From Salinirubrum litoreum (GTDB taxonomy: Archaea; Halobacteriota; Halobacteria; Halobacteriales; Haloferacaceae), in NCBI RefSeq assembly GCF_020567425.1, contig NZ_JAJCVJ010000003.1, positions 532,034 through 596,033 on the forward strand: a stretch of DNA of 64,000 nt, written 5' to 3'. The notes beneath the pieces were generated by a model, which was not told the DNA's origin, did not search any database, and saw only the letters and a program-made list of their open reading frames with translations. Positions 44,034 through 52,208 of this stretch are shown here, in pieces. The position numbers were made by a program, and so were the translations under genes. Each line of letters opens with the position of its first letter. Position 1 is the first letter of the stretch.

Positions 44034-44519
44034 TGTCTCCTCCCCCGACCGGGCCGGCGAGCGCGACTGCTCACACGACAGGCGATCCCGTGTCACCGAC
44101 GACGACCCCCCCTTCTCGCAGTCGGTAGGTACGAGCCGATACGACATCAGCGGAGATATGTATGTTTGCCATATCGTTCTCTGGAACCCTCGTCTCCGCT
44201 GCTATCACGACCCAGCTCGTACGGTCTCGGAATTTCCAAATTTGTACAAATTTTACAATTTGTACGATCGTGTGTTCTCGAACGCGAAGCCGGGTCGTGT
44301 GGAGTGTGACAGACCACCTCCTCGCGGCGTCCGTCGATTCTACGGGTGAAGCGACGACTTGCGATGCCCGTCCCGAACTGCCTGTGAGGGTGCACATTCA
44401 AAAAATCTCGAACATTCCACGTGGTCTCAACAGTGTGTCCGTGTCCGGCAAGCGCGCCCCCGAGTCGCCGGGCGGTCACAGGACACACCGCTTAACATCA
44501 CGCAGTCCCTGCATCGGAT
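44034..44519. other. Divergent intergenic region with AT-rich motif copies
   Basis: This 486-base region separates the multicopper oxidase (minus) from an FAD oxidoreductase (plus). It contains no convincing gene. It includes the strongest AT-rich block in the window (44231-44265), a further block near 44395-44420 (ATTCAAAAAATCTCGAACAT), and a CTTAAC element about 25 bases before the oxidoreductase ATG that probably serves as its TATA box for a leaderless transcript. Confidence 0.45.
44238..44253. promoter_or_regulatory. Perfect 16-base palindrome AAATTTGTACAAATTT
   Basis: This is an uninterrupted perfect palindrome about 205 bases upstream of the multicopper oxidase start codon. It is flanked by GGAATTTCC and TTTTACAATTTGTAC. 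It is a candidate site for a dimeric regulator and part of the AT-rich motif family. Confidence 0.45.
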
Positions 44520-45566
44520 ATGCCACGGATCGGAGTCGTCGGTGCCGGCGCGGGTGCTGCTGCAGTCAGTTACGTCGTCAGCGGCGCGGTGCCGGACGCG
44601 GAACTGACGGTGTTAGAGAAGTCCGGCGGTCTCTGCGGCCGGGCCGCCACCCGGAGACACGAGGAGTTGACGTACGACTACGGGGCGAACTATCTCAAGT
44701 CGGACGACGACCGCGTGAACGAGTTGGTCGGCGAGACGCTCGGGACCGACGGACTCGTCGACGTGACCGAGCCGATCTACACCTTCGACGCCGACGGCGA
44801 GGTCACACCCGGCCGAGACGCCGACGAACACAAGTGGAGTTTCGACGCCGGCCTCACGCAGATCGCCAAGCGACTGTTCGCCGAGACCGACGCGACCATC
44901 CACCGCCGAACCCGCGTCGAGACGATCCGACGCGACGACGCAAGCGAGGAGTGGTCGTTGGTCGACACCGACGGCGAGACGTACGGTCCCTTCGACGTGC
45001 TCGTTCTCAACCCGCCGGCACCGCAGACTGCCGATCTCCTGCGTAATGCCGAGTGGACCGGCGAGACGCGTGACGCCCTGCTGTCGGCAGTCGCGGACGT
45101 GACCTACGACCCGAACTACAGTGCCGTCCTCCACTACACGGACTTCGAACTCGACGTGCCGTACTACGCGCTGGTGAACACGGACAAGGACCACGACGTG
45201 GGCTGGATCGCCCGCGAGGAGTGCAAGGCCGGTCACGTTCCCGAGGGCGAGACCCTGCTGATCGTGCAAGCCAGCCCCGCGTGGGCCGACGCGCACTACG
45301 ACGACCCGCCGGCCGAGAACGTCGCCGCACTCGCCCGCCAGACTGCCGACATCGTCGGCGACGACCGCCTCGCCGATCCCGACTGGACCGACCACCAGGG
45401 GTGGCGCTACGCGCTTCCACAGCGGGGTGTGGCTGGCGGTCCGGTCGACTCGGCGCGCGACGCCGACCTGTACTGCGTCGGTGACTGGGTGGCCGGTGAG
45501 GGCCGACTCCACGCCGCCTTGCGAAACGGGTTGGACGTCGGCGAGCGACTCGTCTACGCCCTGTAG
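44520..45566 (+). CDS. FAD/NAD(P)-dependent amine oxidoreductase-like protein (renalase family)
   Basis: This 348-residue protein has an N-terminal dinucleotide-binding motif (IGVVGAGAGAAAVSYVV) followed by LTVLEKSGGLCGRAATRR, the FAD-ribose contact. A C-terminal FAD-closing motif (LYCVGDWVAGEGRLHAALRN) is also present. The middle is the substrate domain of renalase/amine-oxidase-like proteins. The family oxidises small reduced nicotinamide or amine compounds; the true substrate is unknown. It appears monocistronic, with a start at leaderless distance from a TATA-like CTTAAC. Confidence 0.87.
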   Translation: MPRIGVVGAGAGAAAVSYVVSGAVPDAELTVLEKSGGLCGRAATRRHEELTYDYGANYLKSDDDRVNELVGETLGTDGLVDVTEPIYTFDADGEVTPGRDADEHKWSFDAGLTQIAKRLFAETDATIHRRTRVETIRRDDASEEWSLVDTDGETYGPFDVLVLNPPAPQTADLLRNAEWTGETRDALLSAVADVTYDPNYSAVLHYTDFELDVPYYALVNTDKDHDVGWIAREECKAGHVPEGETLLIVQASPAWADAHYDDPPAENVAALARQTADIVGDDRLADPDWTDHQGWRYALPQRGVAGGPVDSARDADLYCVGDWVAGEGRLHAALRNGLDVGERLVYAL

Positions 45567-45641
45567 GCGTCCGGACCCTGCCGGCTCGGTCCGCGCCTGG
45601 CCTCCCGACCGCTCCCGAGTTCTCCGGAAGAGCTAAGCCGC

Positions 45642-45657
45642 GTAAAGCGAGCTTTAC
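45642..45657. promoter_or_regulatory. Operator GTAAAGC-GA-GCTTTAC upstream of the CPBP protease
   Basis: This perfect 7-base inverted repeat with a 2-base spacer lies just downstream of an AGCTAAG element at 45632. An almost identical arrangement precedes the ABC permease gene. A repressor binding here would block initiation. Confidence 0.6.
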
Positions 45658-45665
45658 AGGAAAGC

Positions 45666-45698
45666 ATGCGTTACACTACCGGCGGTCGGTCGCCGTGA
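45666..45698 (+). other. Candidate 10-codon leader ORF
   Basis: An ATG about 28-34 bases after the TATA-like AGCTAAG element opens a 10-residue frame (MRYTTGGRSP). Its TGA overlaps the GTG of the CPBP gene (GTGA). It is possibly a leaderless mini-ORF that couples translation, or chance. Confidence 0.25.
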
Positions 45699-46501
45699 CG
45701 TACTCGACGACAGACGACGCGGATAGCGCAGACGACCCCGACGGACTTGAGCCTGCGGACGACGCGGACGACGCAGGACCGCGGTATTCGAATCCCCCGC
45801 GAGCCGTCGGTGTCGCTCTCCTCGTGGCGACCGTCGCGGTCGGCGTGGCGGTCCTCGTCGGTCGCGCTCTCGAACTGTTCCTCGGCGCGGTCGGTCCGGT
45901 GCCTGCGCCGATTCTTGTCGAACACGTCCTCGACACGGCGCTCGTCAACGCCGGGGTATTCGGGGGTGTCGCGGCGGCGTACCTCCGGGTCCGCCGACGC
46001 GCCGGCGGCGGGGCGCTCCTCCGCGTTCGGCGACCGACGCGACGTGACCTCAGGCTCGCAGTACAGGGTTTCTTCGCGGTCCTCGCCGCCGGTGCGGTGC
46101 TCCACCTCGTCGTCGGCGCACTCGGGCTACCGACCGGCGAGAACACCCTGACCAGCCGAGCAGCAGCGGACCCCCGTCTGTTCGTCGTCGCAGCCGTGAC
46201 GAGTCTCCTGTTCGTCGGCCCCGGGGAGGAACTGCTGTTTCGCGGCGTCGTGCAGGGCCGACTCCGCGAGGCGTTCGGGCCGGTCGCGGCGATCACCCTC
46301 GGCGGTGTCGTCTTCGCGGTCCCGCACCTCGTCGCGGCCTACACCGGTCCGGGGTCGCTGGTCTCCATCGGCGTCGTCTTCGGCGTCTCGCTGGCGCTCG
46401 GGACGCTCTACGAGGTCAGCGACACGCTGGTCGTCCCGGTTGTCGCCCACGGCCTCTACAACGTCGCCATCCTCGCCATCGTGGCGGTCGGGGCCGGATG
46501 A
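45695..46501 (+). CDS. CPBP-family intramembrane glutamic endopeptidase (CAAX protease-like)
   Basis: This 268-residue protein has an acidic N-terminal 30 residues, then about seven transmembrane helices. The CPBP/Abi active-site motifs are intact: GPGEELLFRGVVQGRLREAF (EExxxR), VVFAVPHLVAA (FxxxH) and PVVAHGLYNVAIL (the final His and Asn). Family members cleave prenylated or signal-like peptides, or act in bacteriocin self-immunity. The start is GTG. An operator palindrome lies about 40-50 bases upstream and is shared with the following ABC exporter genes, which suggests one repressor controls both. Confidence 0.88.
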   Translation: MTYSTTDDADSADDPDGLEPADDADDAGPRYSNPPRAVGVALLVATVAVGVAVLVGRALELFLGAVGPVPAPILVEHVLDTALVNAGVFGGVAAAYLRVRRRAGGGALLRVRRPTRRDLRLAVQGFFAVLAAGAVLHLVVGALGLPTGENTLTSRAAADPRLFVVAAVTSLLFVGPGEELLFRGVVQGRLREAFGPVAAITLGGVVFAVPHLVAAYTGPGSLVSIGVVFGVSLALGTLYEVSDTLVVPVVAHGLYNVAILAIVAVGAG

Positions 46502-46602
46502 CGGTTCGACGTTCGCCGACGACTGGCTGTGGCGAGTGACGGGCCGTGCCGAGTGACGAAGGCGTCGGCGAACGTCGAACTCACCCAAATAGCTAAGACG
46601 AT

Positions 46603-46634
46603 GTAAAGCACGCCTTACGTAAAGCGAACTTTAC
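46603..46634. promoter_or_regulatory. Tandem operators upstream of the ABC exporter
   Basis: GTAAAGCACGCCTTAC and GTAAAGCGAACTTTAC follow one another without a gap and end 3 bases before the permease ATG. AGCTAAG lies 6 bases upstream. The second matches the CPBP operator at 14 of 16 positions. This is consistent with repression at a leaderless or very short-leader promoter. Confidence 0.6.
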
Positions 46635-46637
46635 AAC

Positions 46638-47573
46638 ATGGGAGACACGACACACTCAGACGTCGACTCGCCCCGCACCGACGGTGGTTCCGCCGGCACA
46701 CTCTCGGATTCGCCGCTGCACCCACCGCCCGCTCACCGCGAGAGAAGCGTCGACGCGACCGCACAGATCACGAGCGTCCCGTGGCTCCAGCAGGTCCGGG
46801 CCTTCGCGGTCCGGACGCTCAGGGCGTTGGTCCGAAATCGACCCGCGCTGATCTGGGGGCTGGCCGCGCCGGTGTTCTTCTTTCTCGTCTTCGGCGTCCT
46901 CCTCGGCTCTGGGGGTGTCCAGCGCGGCGCGAACGCGGTCGTCTTCGGCGTCTTCGGTGCCTTCAGCGTCTCGCTGGTCGTCTTCGCCACCGCGCTGAGC
47001 GCCGACCTGCAGGCCAGACGGTACCGGAAACTCCGGTCGTTGCCCGTCTCGCCGTCTGCTGACCTGTTCGGGCGCTTCCTCGGCGGACTGGCGCTCTCGA
47101 CGGTCTCGTTCTGTCTCGTCCTCGGTGTCGGTGTTCTGTCGGGCGGTACGCTCGCGGTCCGGTCGGCCCTCGCGGTGCCGGTCGTCCTCGGGTCGCTCGT
47201 CCTGTTCTGCCTGCTGGCGATGGGGACTGCGGTCGTCGTCGCCTCGGTACTCGACGACGGGGAGTACGTCGTCGGCGTCACGAACATGCTGACGCTGGCA
47301 CTGTTCTTCCTGACGGGCTACAACGGGTTGCTCCCGGCGGTCGCCCCCGGACCGCTCGGGTCGCTGGTGAACGCCCTGCCGAACTCGCTGGCGACCAGAC
47401 TCGCGGTCGTCCACCTCGTCCCGGTCGCTCCATCCGGCACGCCGCTCACGCCACCAGCGCTCCCGTCCGGGTGGCAACCCCTCGCGCTGCTCGTGATCTA
47501 CGCCGTCGTCGGCACGGTCGTCGGGTCGTGGGCGATGCGCCGCCGTATCTACGAGAACGAAGGGGGTGAGTGA
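46638..47573 (+). CDS. ABC-2 type transporter permease
   Basis: This 311-residue protein has a disordered polar N-terminus (about 50 residues), then six transmembrane helices typical of ABC-2 permeases. They include the FAVRTLRALVRNRPALIWGL coupling-helix entry and the RRYRKLRSLPVSPSADLFGR cytoplasmic loop. A cytosolic tail follows (MRRRIYENEGGE). It pairs with the ATPase that overlaps its end by 8 bases to form an exporter, perhaps of drugs, lipids or small peptides. Expression is probably repressed through the tandem operators at its start. Confidence 0.88.
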   Translation: MGDTTHSDVDSPRTDGGSAGTLSDSPLHPPPAHRERSVDATAQITSVPWLQQVRAFAVRTLRALVRNRPALIWGLAAPVFFFLVFGVLLGSGGVQRGANAVVFGVFGAFSVSLVVFATALSADLQARRYRKLRSLPVSPSADLFGRFLGGLALSTVSFCLVLGVGVLSGGTLAVRSALAVPVVLGSLVLFCLLAMGTAVVVASVLDDGEYVVGVTNMLTLALFFLTGYNGLLPAVAPGPLGSLVNALPNSLATRLAVVHLVPVAPSGTPLTPPALPSGWQPLALLVIYAVVGTVVGSWAMRRRIYENEGGE

Positions 47574-48573
47574 CGTGCCGATCGACACCTCGGCGTCGAC
47601 CGACGCGATATCGACCGACACCGGCGAGGAGCCGCCAGCAGACGCTGACGACGGCGAAGACGGCGGAGACGGCGGTGACGCCATCGACCCGGTCCCGGAC
47701 GCCGCCATCCACGACTCGGCCCCGGCCGTGCGGGTTCGCGGTCTCACGAAGCGATTCGGCGACGACCCACCGGTGCTCGCCGACTTCGACCTGACACTGA
47801 ACGCCGGCGAGACGACGGTGCTGATGGGTCCGAACGGGACCGGCAAGACCGTCTTGTTGGCTTGTTTGACGGGGGGTCTCAGGCCGACTGCCGGGACGGT
47901 CGAGGTGTTCGGCCACTCCCCCGAAGCCGTCCGCTCCGACCTCGTGTTCGCGCTCCAGGACGGATTCGCGGTGGACGACCTCTCGGGGCGGGAGAACGCC
48001 GAGTTCTACACGGCGCTCCACCCCGCCGCCACGGATCGCTGGGAGACGGTGGCCGACAGACTCCGACTCGACGGACTGGACCGCCGGGTGGCCGACTACT
48101 CCGGCGGGATGGTCCGAAAACTCGAACTCGCACTCACGCTGTCGGTAGACGTCCCGCTGTACGTCCTCGACGAACCGACCGCCGAACTCGACCCGACTGC
48201 GGTCGAACGATTTCACGCGATGCTCGATGACCTCGCGGACGCCGGCCGGACCGTCGTCATGTCCAGCCACTCGCCGCGAGACCTCCGGGCCGCCAACAGA
48301 CTCGTCGTCGTCGCCGACTCGGGCGTGGTCGCGGACGGCCACCCCGACGACCTGCGTGAGGCGGTCCCGCCGGTCGTGGTTCTGGACCGCGCCGATACCG
48401 ACCTGGGCGGCCACCTCCGGGGGCCTCGGCTGTTCGACACGGACACCGGCTTTCGGGGCTTTCTTTCCGCCGAGGCCGACCCCTCGGTCGTGGACACTCG
48501 GCCCGAGGTCGTCCGCGTCGAGCGACCGACGCCGCCGGACGTGTTCAACTACTACGTCCACCTACGGGGGTGA
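47566..48573 (+). CDS. ABC transporter ATP-binding protein
   Basis: This 335-residue protein has an acidic disordered N-terminus (first 50 residues), then a complete ATPase domain. Walker A is MGPNGTGKTVLL, the Q-loop is FALQDGF, the signature is a degenerate YSGGMVRK, Walker B is LYVLDEPTAELDP and the switch His is in VVMSSHSPRDL. A 70-residue C-terminal extension may regulate it. The GTG start overlaps the permease gene. It powers the ABC-2 exporter with that permease. Confidence 0.9.
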   Translation: MSDVPIDTSASTDAISTDTGEEPPADADDGEDGGDGGDAIDPVPDAAIHDSAPAVRVRGLTKRFGDDPPVLADFDLTLNAGETTVLMGPNGTGKTVLLACLTGGLRPTAGTVEVFGHSPEAVRSDLVFALQDGFAVDDLSGRENAEFYTALHPAATDRWETVADRLRLDGLDRRVADYSGGMVRKLELALTLSVDVPLYVLDEPTAELDPTAVERFHAMLDDLADAGRTVVMSSHSPRDLRAANRLVVVADSGVVADGHPDDLREAVPPVVVLDRADTDLGGHLRGPRLFDTDTGFRGFLSAEADPSVVDTRPEVVRVERPTPPDVFNYYVHLRG

Positions 48574-48711
48574 CAGACCGCCCTCCTCCGAGAGTCGACC
48601 CTCCGGGGCCACCTGTGGCCACGAACATCGATCCTTCCGCTGGCCCGACGCTGGCCGACGCCGTCGCTCGATTCCCGATCTTATTTCTCCCCACGTCGTG
48701 ACAGACGATCT

Positions 48712-50094
48712 GTGTCAGGCCCTCCAACCCCTCGCAGACGCGCAGTTCTCCGCGACCTGGCCCTCGCTGCCGGGGTCGCCACGAGTGGCTGTCAGACGCT
48801 TCCGCCCGATATCACCGACTCGACCGAGACGCCGACACCGGAGCCGTCACCGTCGCTCACCGTACCGCCGGAGACCCGAATCGCGGAGCCACTACCGGTC
48901 CGCGTGACCGGTCTCCCACCCGGCGAGCGGGTCGAACTCTCGGTTCGACCGGCCGACACTGGACTCGACACCTACGGCTGGCAACGTGAGTACATCGCAG
49001 ACGCCGAGGGTCGCGTCGAGACCGGCGTCGGCACGAACGACGGGACCGACGAGACGGGGTCGCGGATGATCCTCTCTACGCTCGACTCCGACGAGGAGAC
49101 CACCGGCCCGTTCACCCTCGGCGACCGGGGGGCCGTCGACCTCCGGGTTCGACTCCACGTCGACAGGCACGTCTCGGCCGAGGCGACGACGACGCGGGTG
49201 GCCCGTCATCCGGCGACGAGAGGCCGGTCCGTCGGCTCTTCGGATCTTGCGGGCACCGTCTACGAACCGTCGGCCGAGGGACCGCATCCGCCGGTCGTCG
49301 TCCTCCACGGTTCGGCGGGTGTCGTGCCGGAGGACTTCTGTCGGATGCTGGCGACACAGGGGTTCTGGACCCTCGGCCTCCGGTACTTCGGCAGCCCGGA
49401 CCCGGTCCCCGACGAGTTGCGGGACGTCCCGCTGTCGTACTTCGAGCGCGCCGTCGCGTGGACCGAGTCGCATCCCGAGACGACCGGCGAGGGGGTCGGG
49501 CTCGTCGGCGTCTCTCGAGGCGTCGAACCGGCACTGCTGACCGCCGTGGAGCGTGACGGCCCGGCGACCGTCGTCGGCTACGGCGGTGCCGGCTGGATCG
49601 CACCCGGCGTCGAACCGGGAGAGCCGGTCCCGTGGACCCGCGACGGCGACCCCCTCGTCTCGCTGGAGACGGTCGAGGCGTTCTGGACCGCCTACGGCGA
49701 GGCCGACTGCGACCCGGCCGACTGCTCCTTCGACGACCCGCACCGCCCGTGTGCGGCGGTCGCCTGCGCGGTAGCGCACGTCTCGGCGACCGAACCGGCG
49801 GCCGCCGAGTCGGTCACGATCCCGGTCGAGCGTGTTGACGGCCCGGTCACACTGCTGACCGGTCGGGACGACGAAGTGTGGAACGCGCCGACCTTCTCCG
49901 AGATCGCGCTGACTCAGGTCGGTCCAGACCGGGAGCAGGCGGTCGCCCACTACGTCTCCGACGAGGCCGGCCACCGGTTCCTCCAGCCGTACTACCCGCA
50001 CGTGCTCCGTGGCGGCACGCGCGAGGGAACCGCCGAGGCGGCGGTCGCGTCGTGGCTCCGGACACTCGACACGCTCGACGCCGGGCTCCGGTAG
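48712..50094 (+). CDS. Lipoprotein acyl-CoA thioesterase/BAAT-type alpha/beta hydrolase
   Basis: This 460-residue protein has a Tat-type lipoprotein signal (RRRAVLRDLALAAGVATSGC, with a lipobox cysteine at about 27). A Pro/Thr linker follows, then a BAAT N-terminal-like beta domain (about 45-175) and an alpha/beta hydrolase domain. The nucleophile elbow GVSRGVEPA carries Ser where human BAAT has Cys; the acid is probably in GRDDEVW and the His in DEAGHRF. Eukaryotic relatives act on bile-acid or fatty acyl-CoA; an extracellular archaeal lipoprotein must have another ester or amide substrate. The DCDPADCSFDDPHRPC segment has three cysteines. Confidence 0.8.
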   Translation: MSGPPTPRRRAVLRDLALAAGVATSGCQTLPPDITDSTETPTPEPSPSLTVPPETRIAEPLPVRVTGLPPGERVELSVRPADTGLDTYGWQREYIADAEGRVETGVGTNDGTDETGSRMILSTLDSDEETTGPFTLGDRGAVDLRVRLHVDRHVSAEATTTRVARHPATRGRSVGSSDLAGTVYEPSAEGPHPPVVVLHGSAGVVPEDFCRMLATQGFWTLGLRYFGSPDPVPDELRDVPLSYFERAVAWTESHPETTGEGVGLVGVSRGVEPALLTAVERDGPATVVGYGGAGWIAPGVEPGEPVPWTRDGDPLVSLETVEAFWTAYGEADCDPADCSFDDPHRPCAAVACAVAHVSATEPAAAESVTIPVERVDGPVTLLTGRDDEVWNAPTFSEIALTQVGPDREQAVAHYVSDEAGHRFLQPYYPHVLRGGTREGTAEAAVASWLRTLDTLDAGLR

Positions 50095-50180
50095 CCGGGC
50101 TCTCGGCGAGTCCGTCGACACGCTTCCGGCAGACCCGTACTCACTCGCCGTCGGTCGTCTCTCGCCGTCCAGTCCCCCGG

Positions 50181-50744
50181 CTACTCGCGTGCAGTGACGA
50201 CCGAGACCAGTGCGTCGGCCGCCGACTCGACGCTCTCGTCGTTCTCCACCAGCTCGACGGTCGCGTTCGCCGCGACCGCGTAGTCGAACGCCGCCGTGCG
50301 GTTCAACTGTTGCAGGAAGTCGATCCGGTGGACCGAGATGCCGTCGTGCTCCCGTGTCGCCTCCGCCCGGCGCTCGTGGATCGTCTCCGCCGGGCTCTCG
50401 ACCAACACGAACAGGTCGGGATCGATCTCTCTGAGGATCGACGCCGGGAGACCGGGGACGATGCCCGCGTCTGTCTCGACCGCGAAGTGGGTGGTCACGA
50501 GCAGGTTCGTCTCCTCGGCGCGGTCGGCGACGTACTCGCCGGCGCGGTGTTGGAGTCGTTCCGTCTCCCGCCGGGTCAGCGACGCCAACTCGGACCGCGC
50601 GCTCGCCAGTCCGTGGGTCGCGGCCTGTTCGAGCATCACGTCGCCGAAGTTCACGAGTTCGTAGTCGTCGAGCGACTGCCGGGCCGCCTGACAGATCGAC
50701 GAGACGCCGACGCCGGGGACGCCCGCGACGAGTATCACCGCCAT
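50181..50744 (-). CDS. Archaeal-type adenylate kinase (AdkA-like)
   Basis: This 187-residue protein starts with the P-loop GVPGVGVSS (residues 8-16), in which the usual lysine is absent, as in the methanococcal AdkA form GVPGVGSTT. It continues with VNFGDVMLEQA, LVTTHFAVETDAGIVPGLP (AMP-site region) and DPDLFVLVES. All these match the archaeal AdkA family rather than the bacterial-type Adk common in haloarchaea. It should interconvert AMP, ADP and ATP, or have a ribosome-biogenesis role like Fap7-type relatives. It overlaps by one base with the upstream DUF5789 gene. Confidence 0.82.
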   Translation of the reverse strand: MAVILVAGVPGVGVSSICQAARQSLDDYELVNFGDVMLEQAATHGLASARSELASLTRRETERLQHRAGEYVADRAEETNLLVTTHFAVETDAGIVPGLPASILREIDPDLFVLVESPAETIHERRAEATREHDGISVHRIDFLQQLNRTAAFDYAVAANATVELVENDESVESAADALVSVVTARE

Positions 50745-51028
50745 CAGAACGACACCTCCTCGTCCGGGTCGGCCGGTTGACTCCCCCGGTCGTCGTAGAA
50801 CTTCCGCCCGATGAAGGCGTCACTGACGTACATGACGAGGCTGTCGTACAGGTCGTCGGCCGAGTAGAACTCCTCCTCTGGACACCGCTCCAGCACCTCG
50901 CCGATGGTCTCGCTCGTCCCGTTCGGTGCGTCGAGTGCTTCCCCGCCGACCGTCTTCACCACGGTCTCGGCGCTGGCCGGGAACTCCAGTGTCCTGACGA
51001 ACAGATCCCGCGTCTCTGGAAGTCGCAT
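50744..51028 (-). CDS. DUF5789-family small protein (copy 1)
   Basis: This 94-residue acidic protein (MRLPETRDLFVRTLEFPASA ... YDSLVMYVSDAFIGRKFYDDRG) closely resembles the gene at 51372-51656 over its whole length. The family is haloarchaeal and of unknown function. Its stop overlaps the ATG of the adenylate kinase, so the two are coupled. Confidence 0.85.
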   Translation of the reverse strand: MRLPETRDLFVRTLEFPASAETVVKTVGGEALDAPNGTSETIGEVLERCPEEEFYSADDLYDSLVMYVSDAFIGRKFYDDRGSQPADPDEEVSF

Positions 51029-51371
51029 ACGAGTGTATATACACGAACGATAATGATGTTATTGGTGGGACGACCGGCACCTGCCGTGTCCACTCGGACA
51101 GATGTGCCCGTGGTCGAGAGTGTGCACACCGTCGAAACTGTTCGGACGACTCACCAACTGCAAGCAGTCTAAAAATTCCAAAAATTCTCGAAACTCTGAA
51201 ATTCGTCGAGAGAATGGGTATCGGGCACGTCCCCGCTGCGCACGATGCCGGTCGTCGATACCAGATGCCCAACTTTCTCACTGCGTCGGCCTTCTGCACT
51301 GTCTACACGTTTTACAAATTCTAGAAACTGTAGCGGTCCCAAAGCAGCGGCCGGTTGCAGGAGGACGACGA
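51029..51371. other. Intergenic region between the DUF5789 paralogues, with AT-rich motifs
   Basis: No gene is seen. AT-rich motif copies lie at about 51169-51205 (AAAAATTCCAAAAATTCTCG, then AAACTCTGAAATTC) and 51309-51333 (TTTTACAAATTCTAGAAACT, then GTAG). The region is long for haloarchaea and could hold a regulated promoter for the downstream DUF5789-AdkA pair. Confidence 0.4.
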
Positions 51372-51656
51372 TCAGAATGACAGCTCGTCTTCGTCTGCTC
51401 GCCGTTGTCCGCCCCGGTCGTCGTAGTTCTTCCGTCCGACGAAGCCGTCCTCGACGTGCATCACGAGAGAGTCGTACAGGGCATCTGCCGACTCGAACTC
51501 GCCTTCCGTACAGCGGTTCAGGACCGACCCGACCGTGGTGTCGCTCCCGTTCGGTGCCTCTAACTGCCGTTCCCCGACCCGGTCGACGACACGCTCACGG
51601 GTGACCGGAAACTGCAACTTCCGTTCGAACAGGTCGCGGGTTTCGGGAAGTCGCAC
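51372..51656 (-). CDS. DUF5789-family small protein (copy 2)
   Basis: This 94-residue paralogue of the downstream DUF5789 protein has the same start (MRLPETRDLFERKLQFP), the same core (ALYDSLVMHVEDGFVGRKNYDD) and the same C-terminal EDELSF-like end. The two genes arose by tandem duplication and have since diverged. Function unknown; it has its own upstream region, so it is probably transcribed separately. Confidence 0.85.
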   Translation of the reverse strand: MRLPETRDLFERKLQFPVTRERVVDRVGERQLEAPNGSDTTVGSVLNRCTEGEFESADALYDSLVMHVEDGFVGRKNYDDRGGQRRADEDELSF

Positions 51657-51783
51657 ACGACACAGTTGTAGATGAACGATAATGATGGTTCTGGCCGACG
51701 CAGTATTTCACTCCCAGTCGGTCATCGAGACGTGGTTCCGACGACTCGACGAGGAACCCATGGACGACGCCGGTCGGCGGGGG

Positions 51784-52208
51784 GTCGGACGCGACCGTCG
51801 AGCCTCCGAACTACGACGCGGTGCGCGAGGCGGGGTGGGACCTCGACGACCCGGACCTGTTCGACCGGACTCCCGACGCGGACCTGCCGATCGAGGACCA
51901 CGACCGCCTCTCGGTCGCGCCGGATCAGTCGATCCTCGCCGCGATCGCGGAGGCCGAACTGGAGTGGTCCACGCCTGTAACGGTGGGGTGTGCTCGAACC
52001 GTGCCGTCTTCGTCACCGGGGGAGCGTGGCGATGTCCGGCGACCACGTCCTCCCCGACGACTTGGTGCGCGACGGTAACGTGCGACTGGCCTGCGTCGCC
52101 ACGCTGCCGACCGACGAGGTGAGACTCGTCTACGGCCTCCGACACCTCGATGTACTGGAAGACCTTTTGCTGCCGGCATCTGGTTCGACAACTCGTCTGC
52201 GTGAGTGA
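51784..52208 (+). pseudogene. Decayed halophilic 2Fe-2S ferredoxin gene with frameshifts
   Basis: Joined across frames, the sequence follows haloarchaeal 2Fe-2S ferredoxin: PPNYDAVREAGWDLDDPDLF, then DRLSVAPDQSILAAIAEAEL, then (frame change near 51972) HACNGGVCSNRAVFVTGG, then (frame change near 52025) VAMSGDHVLPDDLVRDGNVR and LVYGLRHLDVLEDLLL. At least two frameshifts break the gene. The cluster motif is also damaged: in C-x4-C-x2-C the third cysteine is Arg. No ATG is in frame with the first segment, so the N-terminus may be lost or shifted too. An intact ferredoxin must exist elsewhere in the genome. Confidence 0.75.

Noticed and set aside
42165..44140. Plus-strand frame opposite the multicopper oxidase
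   Set aside because: The minus strand encodes all four copper motifs and a Tat signal; the plus frame is a shadow.
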